A stretch of 10,031 nucleotides of DNA from Clostridia bacterium (GCA_017395885.1 JAFQNM010000094.1:1-10031); one strand, 5' to 3'; numbered from the stretch's first letter, positions 1-7,041 are shown. Notes: generated by a model from the letters alone, not told the origin. Translations and numbers: made by a program.

Positions 1-1521
1 CACCTTTGCCTTGATCTCAACGCCGCAACCGATAACACGGAGAAGATCTACGATAATATCACTCTTGAATATCTTTTCATAGGTGCTCTTCTGGCAGTTA
101 AGCGTCTTGCCTCGTACAGGGATGATCGCCTGAAATTCTGCATCACGCCCCAGCTTACAGGATGTCATAGCTGAGTCACCCTCAACGATGTAGAGCTCTC
201 TTTTCTCGGGGTCCTTTGAGCGGCAGGGGACGAATTTTTCTACTCGGCTGGCAACGTCTGTAGATGCGGTCAGCTTTTTTTTGATGTTGAGACGAGTGGT
301 TTCGGCAGTTTCACGGCTGCGCTTGTTAACCAACACCTGAGAGATGAACTTTTCAGTATCAACAGGGTTTTCAGCAAAATATATCTCAAGCTGCTCCTTC
401 ATAAACTCGGTCATTGCCTGAGCTATGAAGGTATTGGTGATAGATTTTTTTGTCTGGTTTTCGTATGAGGTCTGGGTGGAGAAGGAGTTTGTAACGAGAA
501 CGAGGCAGTCTTCAATATCCGCAAAGGTTATTTTGGATTCATTCTTGTTATACTTTCCAGCAGCCTTCAGCTTTTTGTCAACAGAGTAAACGAAGGCGTT
601 TTTCACAGCTCTCTCAGGGGAGCCGCCGTGTTCAAGAAAGCTTGAGTTGTGGTAATATTCAATAACGTTTACGGTGTTGGATATGCAGAAGGAAACGTCT
701 GCAATAAGCTTATACTCAGGCTTGTCCTCACGGTCGCGGCCAACTGTCTCACCCATTTTCCAAAGAACGGGCTGAGTGATGGCGGTATCTCCCGCAAGGC
801 GTGCAACGTAGTCGGAAATGCCGTTGGGGTAGAGGAACTCCTCCTCATAGAAGCTTCCGTCCTCGTTTTCAAACTTGAAAATGAACTTAAGTCCTGCGTT
901 AACAACTGCCTGCTTTTCAAGCACCTCGCAGAAAAACTCCTTGGGAATGGAAATGGAGGTGAAAACGTCAAGGTCAGGACGCCAGTAGGTCACCGTGCCT
1001 GTTCTTCGTTCCTTTTTCTCAAGGGGGCGCACCTCAAGCTCGCCGACGGGATAGCCCTTTTTGAAGGCCATATGAGATTCTGTCTCACCGTTAAAGGAGA
1101 AGACCTCAAAAAATTCAGAGGAGTACTGAGTGGCGCAGGCGCCGAGACCGTTAAGGCCCAGAGAGAACTCATAGGCGCCGCCGCCCTGGTTGTTGTTATA
1201 CTTACCGCCTGCATAAAGCTCGCAGTAGATAAGCTCCCAGTTGTAGCATTTATATTTTTCGTTGTAGCCCATGGGAACGCCGCGGCCACGGTCATCCACC
1301 TCAATGGAGTGGTCCTTGTAGGCGGTTACTGTAATAACGTTGCCGTAGCCCTCACGAGCCTCGTCTACAGAGTTGGAAAGAATTTCAAAAAATGAGTGCT
1401 CACAGCCCTCGATGCCGTCCGAGCCGAAAATAACGCCGGGGCGCTTTCGAACTCGGTCGGCGCCCTCAAGCTTTTCGATAGACTGATCGTCGTACTGCGG
1501 AGTTTCTTTTTTCTTAGCCAT
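1..1521 (-). CDS. parE: Type IIA DNA topoisomerase subunit B (ParE/GyrB-like), 3' end outside window
   Basis: This is the ATPase subunit of a type IIA topoisomerase, which with a ParC/GyrA-like partner passes one DNA duplex through another to decatenate or relax chromosomes. My translation gives 507 residues with no stop, so the C-terminal part is missing. The N-terminal GHKL ATPase is clear: E46 and N50 in EILSNSVDEA, the DDRGRG motif at 76-81, and the ATP-lid glycine loop GLNGLGA at 122-128. The Toprim domain begins with VEGDSA (catalytic E447), and RGKTLN follows; the metal-binding DxD lies beyond the edge. The start at 1521 has AAGGA eight bases upstream, and this site overlaps the stop codon of the preceding lipoprotein gene, which suggests translational coupling. 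The Toprim segment reads EGDSAMTS rather than the usual EGDSAGGS, and the lid lacks the usual GLHGVG. I associate such divergence with the second, ParE-like B subunit of Clostridia. GyrB is the alternative; the lack of a recF/dnaA context favours ParE. Confidence 0.88.
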   Translation of the reverse strand, partial: MAKKKETPQYDDQSIEKLEGADRVRKRPGVIFGSDGIEGCEHSFFEILSNSVDEAREGYGNVITVTAYKDHSIEVDDRGRGVPMGYNEKYKCYNWELIYCELYAGGKYNNNQGGGAYEFSLGLNGLGACATQYSSEFFEVFSFNGETESHMAFKKGYPVGELEVRPLEKKERRTGTVTYWRPDLDVFTSISIPKEFFCEVLEKQAVVNAGLKFIFKFENEDGSFYEEEFLYPNGISDYVARLAGDTAITQPVLWKMGETVGRDREDKPEYKLIADVSFCISNTVNVIEYYHNSSFLEHGGSPERAVKNAFVYSVDKKLKAAGKYNKNESKITFADIEDCLVLVTNSFSTQTSYENQTKKSITNTFIAQAMTEFMKEQLEIYFAENPVDTEKFISQVLVNKRSRETAETTRLNIKKKLTASTDVASRVEKFVPCRSKDPEKRELYIVEGDSAMTSCKLGRDAEFQAIIPVRGKTLNCQKSTYEKIFKSDIIVDLLRVIGCGVEIKAKV

Positions 1522-1532
1522 TTACAGTGTCC

Positions 1533-1970
1533 TTACCAGCCCAGCTTGGAGCAAGTTCCGTCGGGGCTTATAATAACGTATCCGCAGAGGGAGTAGCGCT
1601 CCTGCTCGGCGATGTAGAGAGAAACGCGAACTCTGTGGTATTTGGTCTCGTTTTCTGTGAATATTCCGTCATAAGAGAAAGCATAGAGTGCGCCGGTCTC
1701 GGGATCTGTAGTGCCGATAAAGGCCTTTGCAGCCTCAACTGACTGCTGAGCGGGAGAGAGCTCTGTTTCGGCAGGCTCGGTCACGGTGTCAGAGCCGGGA
1801 GCTGTATCGGTGGATACGGGGGGAGCGGTAATGTCCTCAAATCCGTCGGGACCGGTTACTGCAACGGTGGAATCGCTGTCTGTGGTATCGCTGCCCTCCT
1901 TTGCTGCTGCGCAGGCAAAGAGAGAAGCAGAAAGTGCGAGAAGAAGAAGGATGGAAATAAGCTTTTTCAT
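1533..1970 (-). CDS. Small putative lipoprotein of unknown function
   Basis: A 145-residue secreted protein. It starts MKKLISILLLLALSASLFAC: a basic N-terminus, a hydrophobic stretch and a lipobox-like LFAC with C20 as the predicted lipidated cysteine, so it should be anchored on the outer face of the membrane. F at -2 is a slight departure from the usual lipobox. Residues about 21-75 are rich in Thr, Asp, Ser and Pro and look like a flexible wall-spanning linker. The C-terminal 70 residues form a small domain with alternating hydrophobics (YHRVRVSLYI, LCGYVIISPDG) that suggest a beta sheet; I do not recognise the family. The start at 1970 is chosen because AAAGGA lies nine bases upstream; an in-frame TTG at 1988 would place that site inside the coding region. 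The gene is 20 bases after the DHHW gene and 11 bases before the topoisomerase gene, in one operon. A role with the acyltransferase pair is inference from position only. Confidence 0.82.
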   Translation of the reverse strand: MKKLISILLLLALSASLFACAAAKEGSDTTDSDSTVAVTGPDGFEDITAPPVSTDTAPGSDTVTEPAETELSPAQQSVEAAKAFIGTTDPETGALYAFSYDGIFTENETKYHRVRVSLYIAEQERYSLCGYVIISPDGTCSKLGW

Positions 1971-1990
1971 TATGTTTATTCCTTTCAAAA

Positions 1991-3292
1991 TTATTTTCTG
2001 TGAGCGCTGAGTCCCTTATTGAGAACTCCGAGGGTGGGTGCCTCTGTGAGAGACTCCATATTATAAATGAAGAGAATGTTGTCGATTTCCTTTTCAATGC
2101 ACATAGAAATAGCATCGGGTGAGCTTGTTCTCAGGTCGATGAGGATAAGGTCATAGTGGCGGGCAAGGAAGGGAGCAAGGCTGTCTGAGAAGGAGTCTCT
2201 CATAAGGAGGAGAGTTTCTCTGCCCTCAACGGGCTCACCGTTTTCATCGGTCATCGTAACCTCGATATAGCTGTTGTTCTTTCCGCCGAGGAAGGATGCG
2301 TATTTATCCTTGGTCTCAAGAAGCTCACGAACGTAGTATGTATCAAAAACGTCGTAGGATACGCCGCTTTCTGTGATCTCCGTTGCGTTCTTATAATCAT
2401 AAGAGGGAGACTGGATGCGAAGGGTAATGCTTTCGTCGCCCTCCCATCTGTAGTATTCAATGGTATCGGGGTCTGCCCACTTAACTCCGGCAGATGACCA
2501 GGTCGTTCCGTAGAACTCCTCAGATGCGGTCTCAACGTTAAAATCTGAGAGCTCGTAAGGGGTGATGCCAAGCTCTTCTGCAATATCCCTGTATGCATAG
2601 TAAGCGCCGAGAGAGGTCCAGTGGTGGTCGGTCTTGTAGTAGAGAGGAGCATCGCCTATATCGTTAAGGGTATCTCTAAGGTTCAGGTATTCAAGCTCCG
2701 CATCATCACACATACCGTCAAGAATGCCGAAAATACGGTCAGAATAATAGGTGCCGTAGATAGTGGGGATATACTCATCCATAACGTCCATTTTTCTTCC
2801 TGCAACGGCAAAGGTGCAGCTGATGCCTTTCTTTTCGGCAACGGGAATGAAGTTTGCGAGAGAATCCACGTTGGATTTCAGATTATCCTCGTTGGGATAG
2901 TCGTTTCTTGCAAAGAGATATCCGTTGCCGCCGAGGATAACGTTGTTGTTCTGGCCCTTGAGCTGAGCTGCCTCAAAAAAGGCCTTGACGCCGATAAAAA
3001 AGTTTCTCAAGGGGAACTGATCTGCCATGTATGTGCCGAACTCAGCATTGAAGTCACCGTGAATGAAGCCCTCAACAGTGAACTCGGGAAAGGTGGAGAG
3101 GGGGGCGTTTTCCTCCTCGGAGAAGGTCTTGTCGGGAATGATCCAGAAAAGGATCGCAAATATAAATACAAAGGCGAGGGTGAGAACGGTGAGCAGGATA
3201 TTTTCAAACCTGCTTTTGGGGCCCAGAGACATTTCAAGCTCCAAATATTCCTCAGCCACTTCGTCTGCCGATTTGAATTTTTCTTTAGCCAT
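1991..3292 (-). CDS. DHHW-family SGNH/AlgX-AlgJ-like acyltransferase, membrane anchored
   Basis: A 433-residue protein with one N-terminal membrane helix at about 31-53 after a charged cytoplasmic tail of about 30 residues, and a large extracellular domain. YYKTDHHWTSLGAYYAY carries the family-naming D222-H-H-W225, and MRDSFSDS near 364-370 supplies the likely nucleophile S367. By analogy with AlgX/AlgJ, whose Asp-x-His and Ser make a triad, D222, H224 and S367 are the expected catalytic residues. Members accept an acyl group exported by an MBOAT partner and transfer it to an extracellular polysaccharide; the glycan here is unknown. The start at 3292 has a perfect AAAGGAG (3301-3307) eight bases upstream. 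The in-frame ATG at 3322 would overlap the upstream stop and place that site inside the gene. The MBOAT gene ends 29 bases upstream, the usual pairing for this machinery. Peptidoglycan, wall teichoic acid or capsule are all possible substrates. Confidence 0.9.
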   Translation of the reverse strand: MAKEKFKSADEVAEEYLELEMSLGPKSRFENILLTVLTLAFVFIFAILFWIIPDKTFSEEENAPLSTFPEFTVEGFIHGDFNAEFGTYMADQFPLRNFFIGVKAFFEAAQLKGQNNNVILGGNGYLFARNDYPNEDNLKSNVDSLANFIPVAEKKGISCTFAVAGRKMDVMDEYIPTIYGTYYSDRIFGILDGMCDDAELEYLNLRDTLNDIGDAPLYYKTDHHWTSLGAYYAYRDIAEELGITPYELSDFNVETASEEFYGTTWSSAGVKWADPDTIEYYRWEGDESITLRIQSPSYDYKNATEITESGVSYDVFDTYYVRELLETKDKYASFLGGKNNSYIEVTMTDENGEPVEGRETLLLMRDSFSDSLAPFLARHYDLILIDLRTSSPDAISMCIEKEIDNILFIYNMESLTEAPTLGVLNKGLSAHRK

Positions 3293-3300
3293 TTTGTTTA

Positions 3301-3307
3301 CTCCTTT
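3301..3307 (-). promoter_or_regulatory. Ribosome binding site deciding the DHHW gene start
   Basis: AAAGGAG on the minus strand sits eight bases before the ATG at 3292. It lies inside the longer reading frame that would begin at 3322, so it argues for the shorter protein. Confidence 0.8.
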
Positions 3308-3321
3308 CTTTGATATTCCCA

Positions 3322-4740
3322 TCAGAATCTGAAGTAGAGGAAGGGGTTGTAGGAGGAATCTACAAGATAAGCGGTGCAGATAAAGAGGAGAGCTATGCAG
3401 CCGACCGCAATTATAACACGGGGCACCTTGCCTGCCTTATAGAACTTGTAGAACAGCTTTCTGGGAAGGGGAGTGGATGCGAGGGCGAGAATTGCAACGA
3501 AGGGAAGAGAGCGCACAAGGTCGAAGGTGGCGCCTGCCTCCGTAAAGCCAACGGTACCAACACCGAACATATAGCCCAGGTGCTGAAGTCCTGCAGCCAT
3601 ATCCTCAAACACAAAGAGGAGCCAGCCGAAAATAACGGCGGTAATGGTGTAGATATGGGAGAAAACTGAGGGGATCTTTTTAAGGAGCTTGAGGAGGAAC
3701 CACTTTTCCAGAAGAAGGAGGATGCAGTAGTAAACTCCCCAGAGAACGTAGTTCCAGCTTGCGCCGTGCCAAAGGCCGGTCAGCAGCCAGACTACGATGA
3801 TATTGCGGTACATTTTCCATTTTGCACAGCGGTTACCGCCGAGAGGAATGTAAACGTATTCACGGAACCAGGTGCCCATTGAGATATGCCAGCGGCGCCA
3901 GAACTCCGTAACGCTCTTGGATATGTAGGGGTAGAAGAAGTTTTCCTTAAAGGTAAAGCCCATCATCTTTCCGAGGCCGATAGCCATATCGGAGTAGCCG
4001 GAGAAGTCGAAGTAGAGCTGGAAGGAATAGAAGATGATTCCGAGCCAAGCACCGGCAACGGTGGCGTCGGTCTCGCAGCCTGCTCTGAATGCATCCCAAA
4101 GTGCGCCTGCACAGTTTGCAAGAAGTATCTTCTTTGCAAAGCCGCAAACAAAGGTGCGGATACCGGAGGCAAACATATCTATGCTGTGGGGGCGCTTGCG
4201 GAGCTGATCGTCAATATCCTGGTAGCGGACGATAGGGCCCGCAATAAGCTGAGGGAAAAGGGTAACGTAAGCACCGAAGGATGCAATGTTTTTCTGAACC
4301 TTTGCAGTGCCCATATAAATGTCCAGCGTGTAGGACATAGTCTGGAAGGTGTAGAAGGATATTCCTATGGGTAGCTCGATGTGATCGAGAGTGGGGATCT
4401 TTTGTAAGAAATCCAACGGAATAAGCTGGAGGTTTTCGATGATAAAGGTGTAGTACTTGAAAAAGCAGAGAATAGAGAGGTTGCCGATAATGCTGATCAG
4501 CATAAACAGCTTGGCCTTTTTCCTGTTTGTTTCCCTGTATTTACCAACAAAATATCCGCAGGTGTAGTCCAGTGTGATAGACACCAGCATAATGAAGACA
4601 TAAACAGGCTCGCCCCAGCCGTAGAACGCAAGGCTGACAACGAGAAGAACGAAGTTTCTCAAAACGTTGGGCACCATATAGTAGATCAGAATGGTGACCG
4701 CAAAGTAGAGAAACAGGAATTCGAGGGATGAGAATACCAT
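3322..4740 (-). CDS. MBOAT-family membrane O-acyltransferase (AlgI/DltB/PatA-like)
   Basis: A 472-residue polytopic membrane protein with about ten or more hydrophobic segments, the usual length for the AlgI/PatA/DltB branch of membrane-bound O-acyltransferases. It begins MVFSSLEFLFLYF, typical of the family. Diagnostic features are FFKYYTF near 93-99, LPIGISFYTFQTMSY at 123-137, PQLIAGPIVRY at 163-173, FSGYSDMAIGLGKMMG at 246-261, WRRWHISMGTWFREYVYIPLGG at 281-302, and TGLWHGASWN at 321-330 with the conserved catalytic His H325. Family members move acyl groups, usually acetyl, from a cytoplasmic donor across the membrane. The extracellular partner here is the DHHW protein encoded immediately downstream. 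The start at 4740 is supported by CGGAG seven bases upstream; an in-frame ATG at 4788 lies at the predicted transcription start and has no ribosome site. No acyl-carrier protein or glycan synthesis gene is present, so the acceptor cannot be named. Confidence 0.95.
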   Translation of the reverse strand: MVFSSLEFLFLYFAVTILIYYMVPNVLRNFVLLVVSLAFYGWGEPVYVFIMLVSITLDYTCGYFVGKYRETNRKKAKLFMLISIIGNLSILCFFKYYTFIIENLQLIPLDFLQKIPTLDHIELPIGISFYTFQTMSYTLDIYMGTAKVQKNIASFGAYVTLFPQLIAGPIVRYQDIDDQLRKRPHSIDMFASGIRTFVCGFAKKILLANCAGALWDAFRAGCETDATVAGAWLGIIFYSFQLYFDFSGYSDMAIGLGKMMGFTFKENFFYPYISKSVTEFWRRWHISMGTWFREYVYIPLGGNRCAKWKMYRNIIVVWLLTGLWHGASWNYVLWGVYYCILLLLEKWFLLKLLKKIPSVFSHIYTITAVIFGWLLFVFEDMAAGLQHLGYMFGVGTVGFTEAGATFDLVRSLPFVAILALASTPLPRKLFYKFYKAGKVPRVIIAVGCIALLFICTAYLVDSSYNPFLYFRF

Positions 4741-4765
4741 TGCTATGCTCCGAAATAAGAATTGG

Positions 4766-4788
4766 TTGGTCAAGCCAAACTTAACCAA
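4766..4788. repeat. Imperfect inverted repeat at the 5' end of the MBOAT operon transcript
   Basis: The arms TTGGTCAAG and CTTAACCAA (plus strand) are separated by five bases. One position mismatches as DNA and can pair as G-U in RNA. The repeat begins where the transcript from the adjacent -10 box should start, and ends 14 bases before the ribosome site. It could be a repressor operator or a protective 5' hairpin. Confidence 0.55.
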
Positions 4789-4793
4789 CTAAC

Positions 4794-4802
4794 ATTATAG
4801 CA
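4794..4802 (-). promoter_or_regulatory. Extended -10 promoter of the acylation/topoisomerase operon
   Basis: Read on the minus strand this is TGCTATAAT: a perfect TATAAT with the TGn extension. The -35 at 17-base spacing (TTTCTT, 4817-4822) is weak, which fits an extended -10 promoter. The predicted start of transcription is near 4787, giving a leader of about 47 bases before the MBOAT start codon. It lies downstream of the cysK terminator, so the operon is independent of cysK. Confidence 0.72.
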
Positions 4803-4903
4803 CAAGAAACATTAAAAAGAAAGAGGTAAAAATCATTTTGGAAGAAAAATGAAATATCCCCGGAATCGCCCGATCCGAGCAGCCTCACAAAGAAAACTCA
4901 GCT

Positions 4904-4939
4904 AAAAAGGCCGGCAGGGCTTTGCTCTGCCGGCCTTTT
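4904..4939 (-). terminator. Intrinsic terminator of cysK
   Basis: The arms AAAAGGCCGGCAG (4905-4917) and CTGCCGGCCTTTT (4927-4939) are perfectly complementary. Inner bases can extend the stem around a three-base loop. Reading on the minus strand, the GC-rich stem is followed by TTTTT. It begins three bases after the cysK stop. The plus strand also has TTTT after the stem, but there is no converging gene to use it. Confidence 0.95.
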
Positions 4940-4941
4940 GA

Positions 4942-5865
4942 TTATTCAAAAAGCGGTGTTGAGAGATATCTCTCTCCCGTATCGGGCAAGAGGGCAACTA
5001 CTCGCTTGCCACGGAGCTCCTCTCTGAGAGCCGCGGATGCTGCCGCATAGGCTGCGGCACCTGAGGTTATTCCCACAAGCAGGCCCTCAAGCCTTGCAAG
5101 TGCTCTGCCTGCATCATATGCCTCCTCCTCGGTTACGGTAACTATTTCATCCACCACCGAAAGGTCCAGTATGTCGGGCACAAAGCCTGCGCCTATGCCC
5201 TGCAGGCCGTGGGGGCCGCCCTCTCCCCGTGAAAGAAACGGAGATGAGGCAGGCTCAACTGCGATTATCCTTATATTGGGATCCTTCTCCTTGAGGTAAC
5301 GTCCCACACCGGTCACAGTGCCGCCTGTGCCGGCTCCCGCAACAAAAACGTCGATGTTGCCGTTAGTATCCTCCCATATTTCGGGGCCCGTTGTTCTGTA
5401 GTGGGCATCGGGATTGGCAGGGTTCACAAACTGGCCCGCCACAACAGAGCCCTCATAAAGCTTTGAGAGCTCCTCTGCCTTTGCAATGGCGCCCTTCATA
5501 CCGAGAGCACCGTCTGTGAGCACTATCTCAGCGCCGTATGCCGCTATCAGCTTTCTTCTTTCAACAGACATAGTATCAGGCATTACGATTATGACCTTGT
5601 AGCCCAGAACTGCGGCGCAGGCACAAAGACCGATCCCTGTGTTTCCGCTGGTGGGCTCAATAATAACGCTGCCCGGGCAAAGCCTGCCCTCCGCCTCTGC
5701 ACGGCGGATCATTTCGTATCCCACCCTATCCTTAACGCTGCCTGCGGGATTGAATCTCTCAACCTTTGCGAGTATGGGAGTCTCCAGCCCTCTGCTGCGT
5801 GAAAAGGCAGAAAGCTCTACCATGGGCGTTTTGCCTATAAGCTCTGTAATGTTTTTATAAATCAT
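4942..5865 (-). CDS. cysK: Cysteine synthase A (O-acetylserine sulfhydrylase)
   Basis: A cytoplasmic PLP enzyme that makes cysteine from O-acetylserine and sulfide. At 307 residues it has normal family length. Visible motifs: NPAGSVKDR with the PLP-binding lysine K45; the substrate loop TSGNTG at 72-77; the phosphate-binding loop GTGGT at 179-183; QGIGAGFVP at 222-230, typical of the cysteine synthase branch; and ITSGAAA with S268 contacting the PLP pyridine nitrogen. The start at 5865 (MIYKNITELIGKTP) matches the conserved family start and has AGAAGG upstream. A longer frame from 5928 would begin inside the -35 box and is rejected. It is a single-gene unit with its own strong promoter and terminator. 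No cysE is present; the divergent acetyltransferase is of the sugar type. I see no T-box or SAM riboswitch in the roughly 28-base leader, so any sulfur control must act on DNA. Cystathionine beta-synthase-like or O-phosphoserine-using variants are less likely. Confidence 0.95.
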   Translation of the reverse strand: MIYKNITELIGKTPMVELSAFSRSRGLETPILAKVERFNPAGSVKDRVGYEMIRRAEAEGRLCPGSVIIEPTSGNTGIGLCACAAVLGYKVIIVMPDTMSVERRKLIAAYGAEIVLTDGALGMKGAIAKAEELSKLYEGSVVAGQFVNPANPDAHYRTTGPEIWEDTNGNIDVFVAGAGTGGTVTGVGRYLKEKDPNIRIIAVEPASSPFLSRGEGGPHGLQGIGAGFVPDILDLSVVDEIVTVTEEEAYDAGRALARLEGLLVGITSGAAAYAAASAALREELRGKRVVALLPDTGERYLSTPLFE

Positions 5866-5899
5866 AAATCTTCGCCTTCTTTTTTGCAATTCTGAAATA

Positions 5900-5928
5900 A
5901 TTTTATCATTCCTGCCCCCCTCTGTCAA
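5900..5928 (-). promoter_or_regulatory. cysK promoter
   Basis: On the minus strand there is TTGACA (5923-5928), a 17-base spacer, then TAAAAT (5900-5905) preceded by TGA, an extended -10. This is close to consensus for a sigma-A promoter. The spacer contains a run of six G (plus-strand C at 5915-5920). Confidence 0.85.
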
Positions 5929-5930
5929 TG

Positions 5931-5959
5931 TTTACTTTTCAACTCACATATGATATAAT
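5931..5959 (+). promoter_or_regulatory. Promoter of the sugar acetyltransferase gene
   Basis: TTTACT (5931-5936), a 17-base spacer and TATAAT (5954-5959), with TG at 5951-5952 making an extended -10. Its -35 box lies two bases from the -35 box of the cysK promoter on the other strand, so the two promoters are back to back. AGGAG at 5977-5981 lies eight bases before the start codon. Confidence 0.82.
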
Positions 5960-5989
5960 AATGATAAACCAATCACAGGAGACCGTACC

Positions 5990-6628
5990 ATGAGCCTTGA
6001 TAAAAGCTTTGAGATGATGCACTCGGGAGATCTTTATCTCCCTATGGAAAAGGAGCTCTTCGAGCTTCAGCTTCAACACCTGGAGAAGCTTTACGAATAC
6101 AACTCCACCCGTCCCACCGAGCAGGCCAGAAGAGCAGAGCTGCTTTCTGAAATGTTTGCAGAGATCGGTGAAAACTGCTACATTGAGCCCCCCTTCCACT
6201 CAAACTGGGGAGGAAAGCACGTTCATTTCGGAAGCTACGTTTATGCAAACTTTAACCTGACCCTGGTGGACGACACTCACATCTACGTCGGCGACGCCAC
6301 AATGTTCGGCCCCTCTGTTGTTGTTGCAACGGCAGGTCACCCAATTCTACCCGAGCTCCGTATACAGGGATACCAGTACAACGCTCCCGTTCACATCGGC
6401 TCAAACTGCTGGATAGGGGCAGGCACCGTTATAGTTCCCGGTGTTACCATCGGAGACAACACGGTGATCGGCGCAGGCAGCATTGTTACAAGGGATATAC
6501 CCTCAAACGGTGTTGCGGTAGGCAATCCCTGCAGAGTTCTTCGTGAGGTAGGCGAGCGGGACCGTGAATTCTACTTTAAGAATAGAGTCATTGACAGAAA
6601 GATGCTTGAAAAAGGAGATACATATTGA
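5990..6628 (+). CDS. maa: Maltose/galactoside-type O-acetyltransferase (hexapeptide repeat)
   Basis: A 212-residue cytoplasmic acetyl-CoA-dependent transferase of the Maa/LacA/NodL group, which acetylates a hydroxyl of sugars such as maltose, glucose or galactosides. The N-terminal helical Mac region (about 5-60) has the usual MMHSGDLYLP and YNSTRPTEQARRAELL patterns. A left-handed beta helix follows, with hexapeptide turns such as VHFGSYVYANFN, VHIGSNCWIGAGTVIVPGV and IGDNTVIGAGSIVTRDIP. ATAGHP holds the catalytic histidine H117; N87 and D94 match active-site positions of LacA. The protein ends with the usual GNPCRV and a short helical tail. It has its own promoter and an AGGAG site. Its 3' end carries the ribosome site of the broken YitT gene, whose TTG start overlaps this gene's TGA stop. 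The true substrate is not visible, and such enzymes often act in detoxification. An acetylserine role beside cysK is unlikely because the fold variant is the sugar type. Confidence 0.93.
   Translation: MSLDKSFEMMHSGDLYLPMEKELFELQLQHLEKLYEYNSTRPTEQARRAELLSEMFAEIGENCYIEPPFHSNWGGKHVHFGSYVYANFNLTLVDDTHIYVGDATMFGPSVVVATAGHPILPELRIQGYQYNAPVHIGSNCWIGAGTVIVPGVTIGDNTVIGAGSIVTRDIPSNGVAVGNPCRVLREVGERDREFYFKNRVIDRKMLEKGDTY
6611..6617 (+). promoter_or_regulatory. Ribosome binding site of the YitT remnant, inside the acetyltransferase gene
   Basis: AAAGGAG lies seven bases before the TTG at 6625. Its preservation shows the YitT gene was once coupled to the acetyltransferase and was probably inactivated recently. 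Confidence 0.7.
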
Positions 6629-7041
6629 AATCGTTTACAAAGCATCACCGTTTTGTTGAAAAGCTGAGCATTAAACTTTATTGCCCCTGCTCTTTGCGGG
6701 TATTATCAACGCCTTCGGAGTAACGGTTTTTCCGGCACCCGTCAGCCTTTATGACAGCGGCATATCTGGCACCTCAATGCTTCTCTCCTCCATCACTCCC
6801 GATGCCTTCAGCCTTTCGCTCTTTCTCGTTGTTCTCAACGTGCCCCTGTTTCTCTACGGTCTTAAAAGACAGGGTATCGTTTTTACTGTTTATTCCCTGT
6901 TTACCGTTCTCATATACTCCCTTAGCGCATTTGTCATAACAGATATACTGCCGAATAGACCCCTATGCTTTTGTTACCATCAGCGAGGTGGCAGACGTTT
7001 TCAAAAGCGTTCAGCCCAAAAAGGAGCAGAAGCACAAATAA
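6625..7041 (+). pseudogene. Broken YitT-family membrane protein (frameshift plus internal deletion)
   Basis: The remnant keeps an intact AAAGGAG (6611-6617) seven bases before a TTG start that overlaps the acetyltransferase stop. The first frame reads KSFTKHHRFVEKLSIKL, a typical charged N-terminus. The sequence then shifts frame near 6673-6680; in the new frame 6678 to about 6950 encodes membrane segments with YitT family character (NAFGVTVFPAP, DSGISGTS, LNVPLFLYGLKRQGIVF). The frame jumps again near 6950, back to the original one, and encodes RIDPYAFVTISEVADVF and a lysine-rich tail ending in TAA at 7039-7041. That tail matches the end of the C-terminal DUF2179 domain (usual form DpnAFvtitdv). 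Intact members have about 280 residues; here about 135 codons survive, so roughly 150 from the middle are missing. YitT proteins are polytopic membrane proteins of unclear function. A real deletion is likelier than a read error because two separate lesions exist. Confidence 0.82.

Noticed and set aside
649..1395. Plus-strand 248-residue open frame over the topoisomerase gene
   Set aside because: It is antisense to a continuous 507-codon frame with clear GHKL and Toprim motifs, and shows no family motif of its own.
2621..3313. Plus-strand 230-residue open frame over the DHHW gene
   Set aside because: Antisense shadow of a gene with recognisable motifs, with no ribosome site of note and no recognisable domain.
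4858..4880. Short CGGAATCG/CGATCCG inverted repeat downstream of cysK
   Set aside because: It contains a bulge, has no T tract and lies between a good terminator and a good promoter; it looks like chance.
5866..5893. Possible sulfur riboswitch or T-box in the cysK leader
   Set aside because: The leader is only about 28 bases from the predicted start point and holds no such structure.
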